NCBI GenBank assembly: GCA_047624005.1
Contig: JBLHPE010000019.1
Span: 1 to 34,239, forward strand
Length of the DNA stretch: 34,239 nucleotides
DNA from: Ascidiaceihabitans sp047624005
GTDB taxonomy: Bacteria; Pseudomonadota; Alphaproteobacteria; Rhodobacterales; Rhodobacteraceae
Direction of reading: 5' to 3'
Part shown: positions 33,428 through 34,239 of the stretch, piece after piece
Layout: each line of letters starts with the position of its first letter
Numbering within the stretch: the stretch's first letter is position 1
Made by a program: the position numbers and the translations under genes
Notes under the pieces: model-generated
What the model saw: only the letters and a program-made list of their open reading frames with translations
What the model was told of the DNA's origin: nothing
Database searches by the model: none

Positions 33428-33907
33428 ATGACAAATTTTCCCTTCCGCTCTACCCCGATGGTCGTCCTTCCTGAATGGATCGACTATAATGGTCACCTCA
33501 ACATGGCATATTATTCCGTGTTGATGGATCAATGCGCCGACCAAGTGTACCCAACATTTGGCTTTGGCCCCGATTACCGCGATAAAACCGGCTGCACGAC
33601 ATATGTCGCCGAACACCACGTCTGCTACGTGCGCGAATTGCACGAAGGCGACAAGGTCATTGGCACCTTCCAAATCCTCGACCACGACGAAAAACGGTTC
33701 CACTGCTATCAAGAGCTTTGGCACGAAGACGGTTGGCTGGCCGCCACAGGCGAAGCGCTAACGCTCCACGTCGATCAATCCGGCCCGAAGGTCGCACCAA
33801 TGGGCGGCGAAATCCTAAGCAACGTGGCCAAGATGTTTGATGCGCACAAAGACCTGCCTTGGCCGGAGCGCGCAGGACGCAGTATTGGGATCAAACGCAA
33901 GACGTAG
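33428..33907 (+). CDS. Hotdog-fold thioesterase (4HBT type)
   Basis: This 159-residue protein has the hotdog thioesterase pattern: PEWIDYNGHLNMAYYSVLMDQ at residues 15-35, with the Asp-x-Asn-x-His core, then a central sheet with HHVCYVRELHEGDKVIGTFQI. Close relatives occur as separate proteins or as the C-terminal part of L-carnitine dehydrogenase and are thought to act on betainyl-CoA or similar esters; no carnitine gene is present here, so the substrate is open. Only GGGG ending 2 bases before the ATG is visible, too close for a normal ribosome site. Either the message is leaderless or a later ATG at 33458 is used, though that would cut the first strand. Confidence 0.85.
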   Translation: MTNFPFRSTPMVVLPEWIDYNGHLNMAYYSVLMDQCADQVYPTFGFGPDYRDKTGCTTYVAEHHVCYVRELHEGDKVIGTFQILDHDEKRFHCYQELWHEDGWLAATGEALTLHVDQSGPKVAPMGGEILSNVAKMFDAHKDLPWPERAGRSIGIKRKT

Positions 33908-34120
33908 GTCGGGGTTCACTCCTTCACTTCCCTCAATACTCAACTTGTAAGTATTTCAATGAACGTTCATTCAATGCTGCAAGTGGCGGCCAAAATTGAA
34001 TGGCAAAACCCTTCAAAAACCACTTTGGTTTTGAACGGAGTTTGTGGCCGTGACAGTCGAAGCTTTCTATGCATGTTCCCAAAAGGAGGGTTTTTGCGAA
34101 CGGTCTATAAGGTCCGGCGG
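33908..34120. other. Non-coding gap before the IS element
   Basis: About 210 bases without a convincing gene. A 62-codon frame (33959-34147) and an overlapping minus-strand frame have no ribosome site or recognisable similarity. The gap holds one perfect palindrome (33958-33971) and a small AAAACCA-CTT-TGGTTTT hairpin (34016-34032). It may be the remains of a locus changed by the insertion. Confidence 0.4.
33958..33971. promoter_or_regulatory. Perfect palindrome AATGAACGTTCATT, TetR-type operator
   Basis: The 14 bases are a perfect palindrome with the TGAACGTTCA core seen in operators of several TetR/AcrR-family repressors. No tetR gene is in the window. Its usual place would be just before a repressor gene or the gene it controls; here the next gene is the IS30 transposase. 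Confidence 0.5.
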
Positions 34121-34239
34121 TTTCAACTGGTCGACGCAACACTTTAGTCTTTTTGGAAAGATGGAGTGTTAAACATGAAGTATCGCCGCCGGATATTTTT
34201 CACGGACAAACAGAAGTCAGAGATTTGGGATCGATGGCA
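34121..34239 (+). mobile_element. Left end of an IS30-family insertion sequence (partial)
   Basis: The element is inferred from the transposase start at 34175. IS30 elements have only a short leader before the transposase, so the terminal repeat should fall in about 34100-34140; TTTCAACTGGTCGACGCAAC (34121-34140) is the likely stretch, but the exact edge and target duplication cannot be set because the right end lies outside the window. Confidence 0.5.
34175..34239 (+). CDS. IS30-family transposase, N-terminus (partial)
   Basis: The last 65 bases encode a start very typical of alphaproteobacterial IS30 transposases: MKYRRRIFFT followed by DKQKSEIWDRW, the first helix of the helix-turn-helix DNA-binding region. 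GGAG lies 9 bases before the ATG. The frame runs off the right edge, so the DDE catalytic domain and the integrity of the gene cannot be judged. Confidence 0.8.
   Translation, partial: MKYRRRIFFTDKQKSEIWDRW

Noticed and set aside
33959..34147. A 62-codon plus-strand frame between the thioesterase and IS30 genes, and an overlapping minus-strand frame
   Set aside because: Start codon lies inside the TetR-type palindrome, there is no ribosome site, and neither product resembles anything; the frame also runs into the IS end.
1..34239. Search for CRISPR arrays, tRNAs, rRNA, riboswitches and prophage genes
   Set aside because: No regularly spaced repeats with spacers, no cloverleaf with CCA-type ends and no known aptamer or phage structural genes were seen by eye. 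This does not replace a covariance-model scan.

Overview
The window is a chromosomal stretch that looks like a member of the Rhodobacteraceae (Roseobacter group) of the Alphaproteobacteria. The basis is the gene content: Kdo transferase and a core glycosyltransferase, a DUF3422 protein, a fused-alpha PntAB transhydrogenase, a peptide ABC transporter with a double ATPase, GlcB/GlcG and GatB. There are also candidate FNR/FnrL-type and CtrA-type sites between genes. The placement is an inference; no 16S or other marker is present. Genes are dense, often overlapping by 1 to 11 bases, and no tRNA, rRNA or CRISPR array is visible.

Layout. (1) 1-3019, plus strand: the 3' part of moaA, then waaA and a family 4 glycosyltransferase, translationally coupled. 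(2) 3016-14043: a divergent nutrient locus. The minus arm runs dppDF-like fused ATPase, argE-like deacetylase, FAD amino-acid/amine oxidoreductase, and two tandem M20 amidohydrolases. The plus arm carries the substrate-binding protein and two permeases. Together they read as uptake of a peptide or N-acylated amino acid, its deacylation and oxidation. (3) 14067-16479, minus: an EamA transporter and a DUF3422 membrane protein. (4) 16656-19676, minus: pntAB. (5) 20031-22234: an SDR dehydrogenase, a RayT-like Y1 transposase homologue that has lost its catalytic motifs, and a class I amidotransferase-like (C26) hydrolase. (6) 22372-24959, minus: glcB-glcG (malate synthase G and its usual DUF336 companion). 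(7) 25234-28219, plus: pepN and a small membrane protein, convergent with a lytic transglycosylase. (8) 29187-33907: two unrecognised conserved-looking proteins, a universal stress protein behind a consensus FNR box, gatB, and a hotdog thioesterase. (9) From about 34121: the left end of an IS30-family element, cut by the window edge.

No clear new multi-gene defence or mobile system was found. The most interesting signals are: the intact but catalytically emptied RayT homologue with a CtrA-like box in front of it; the dedicated transporter/deacylase/oxidase locus; four 11-bp tandem repeats upstream of the EamA gene; a 15-base motif shared by the SDR and glcB/pepN intergenic regions; the FNR box plus adjacent dyad at usp; and a perfect TetR-type palindrome left between the thioesterase gene and the IS30 element.
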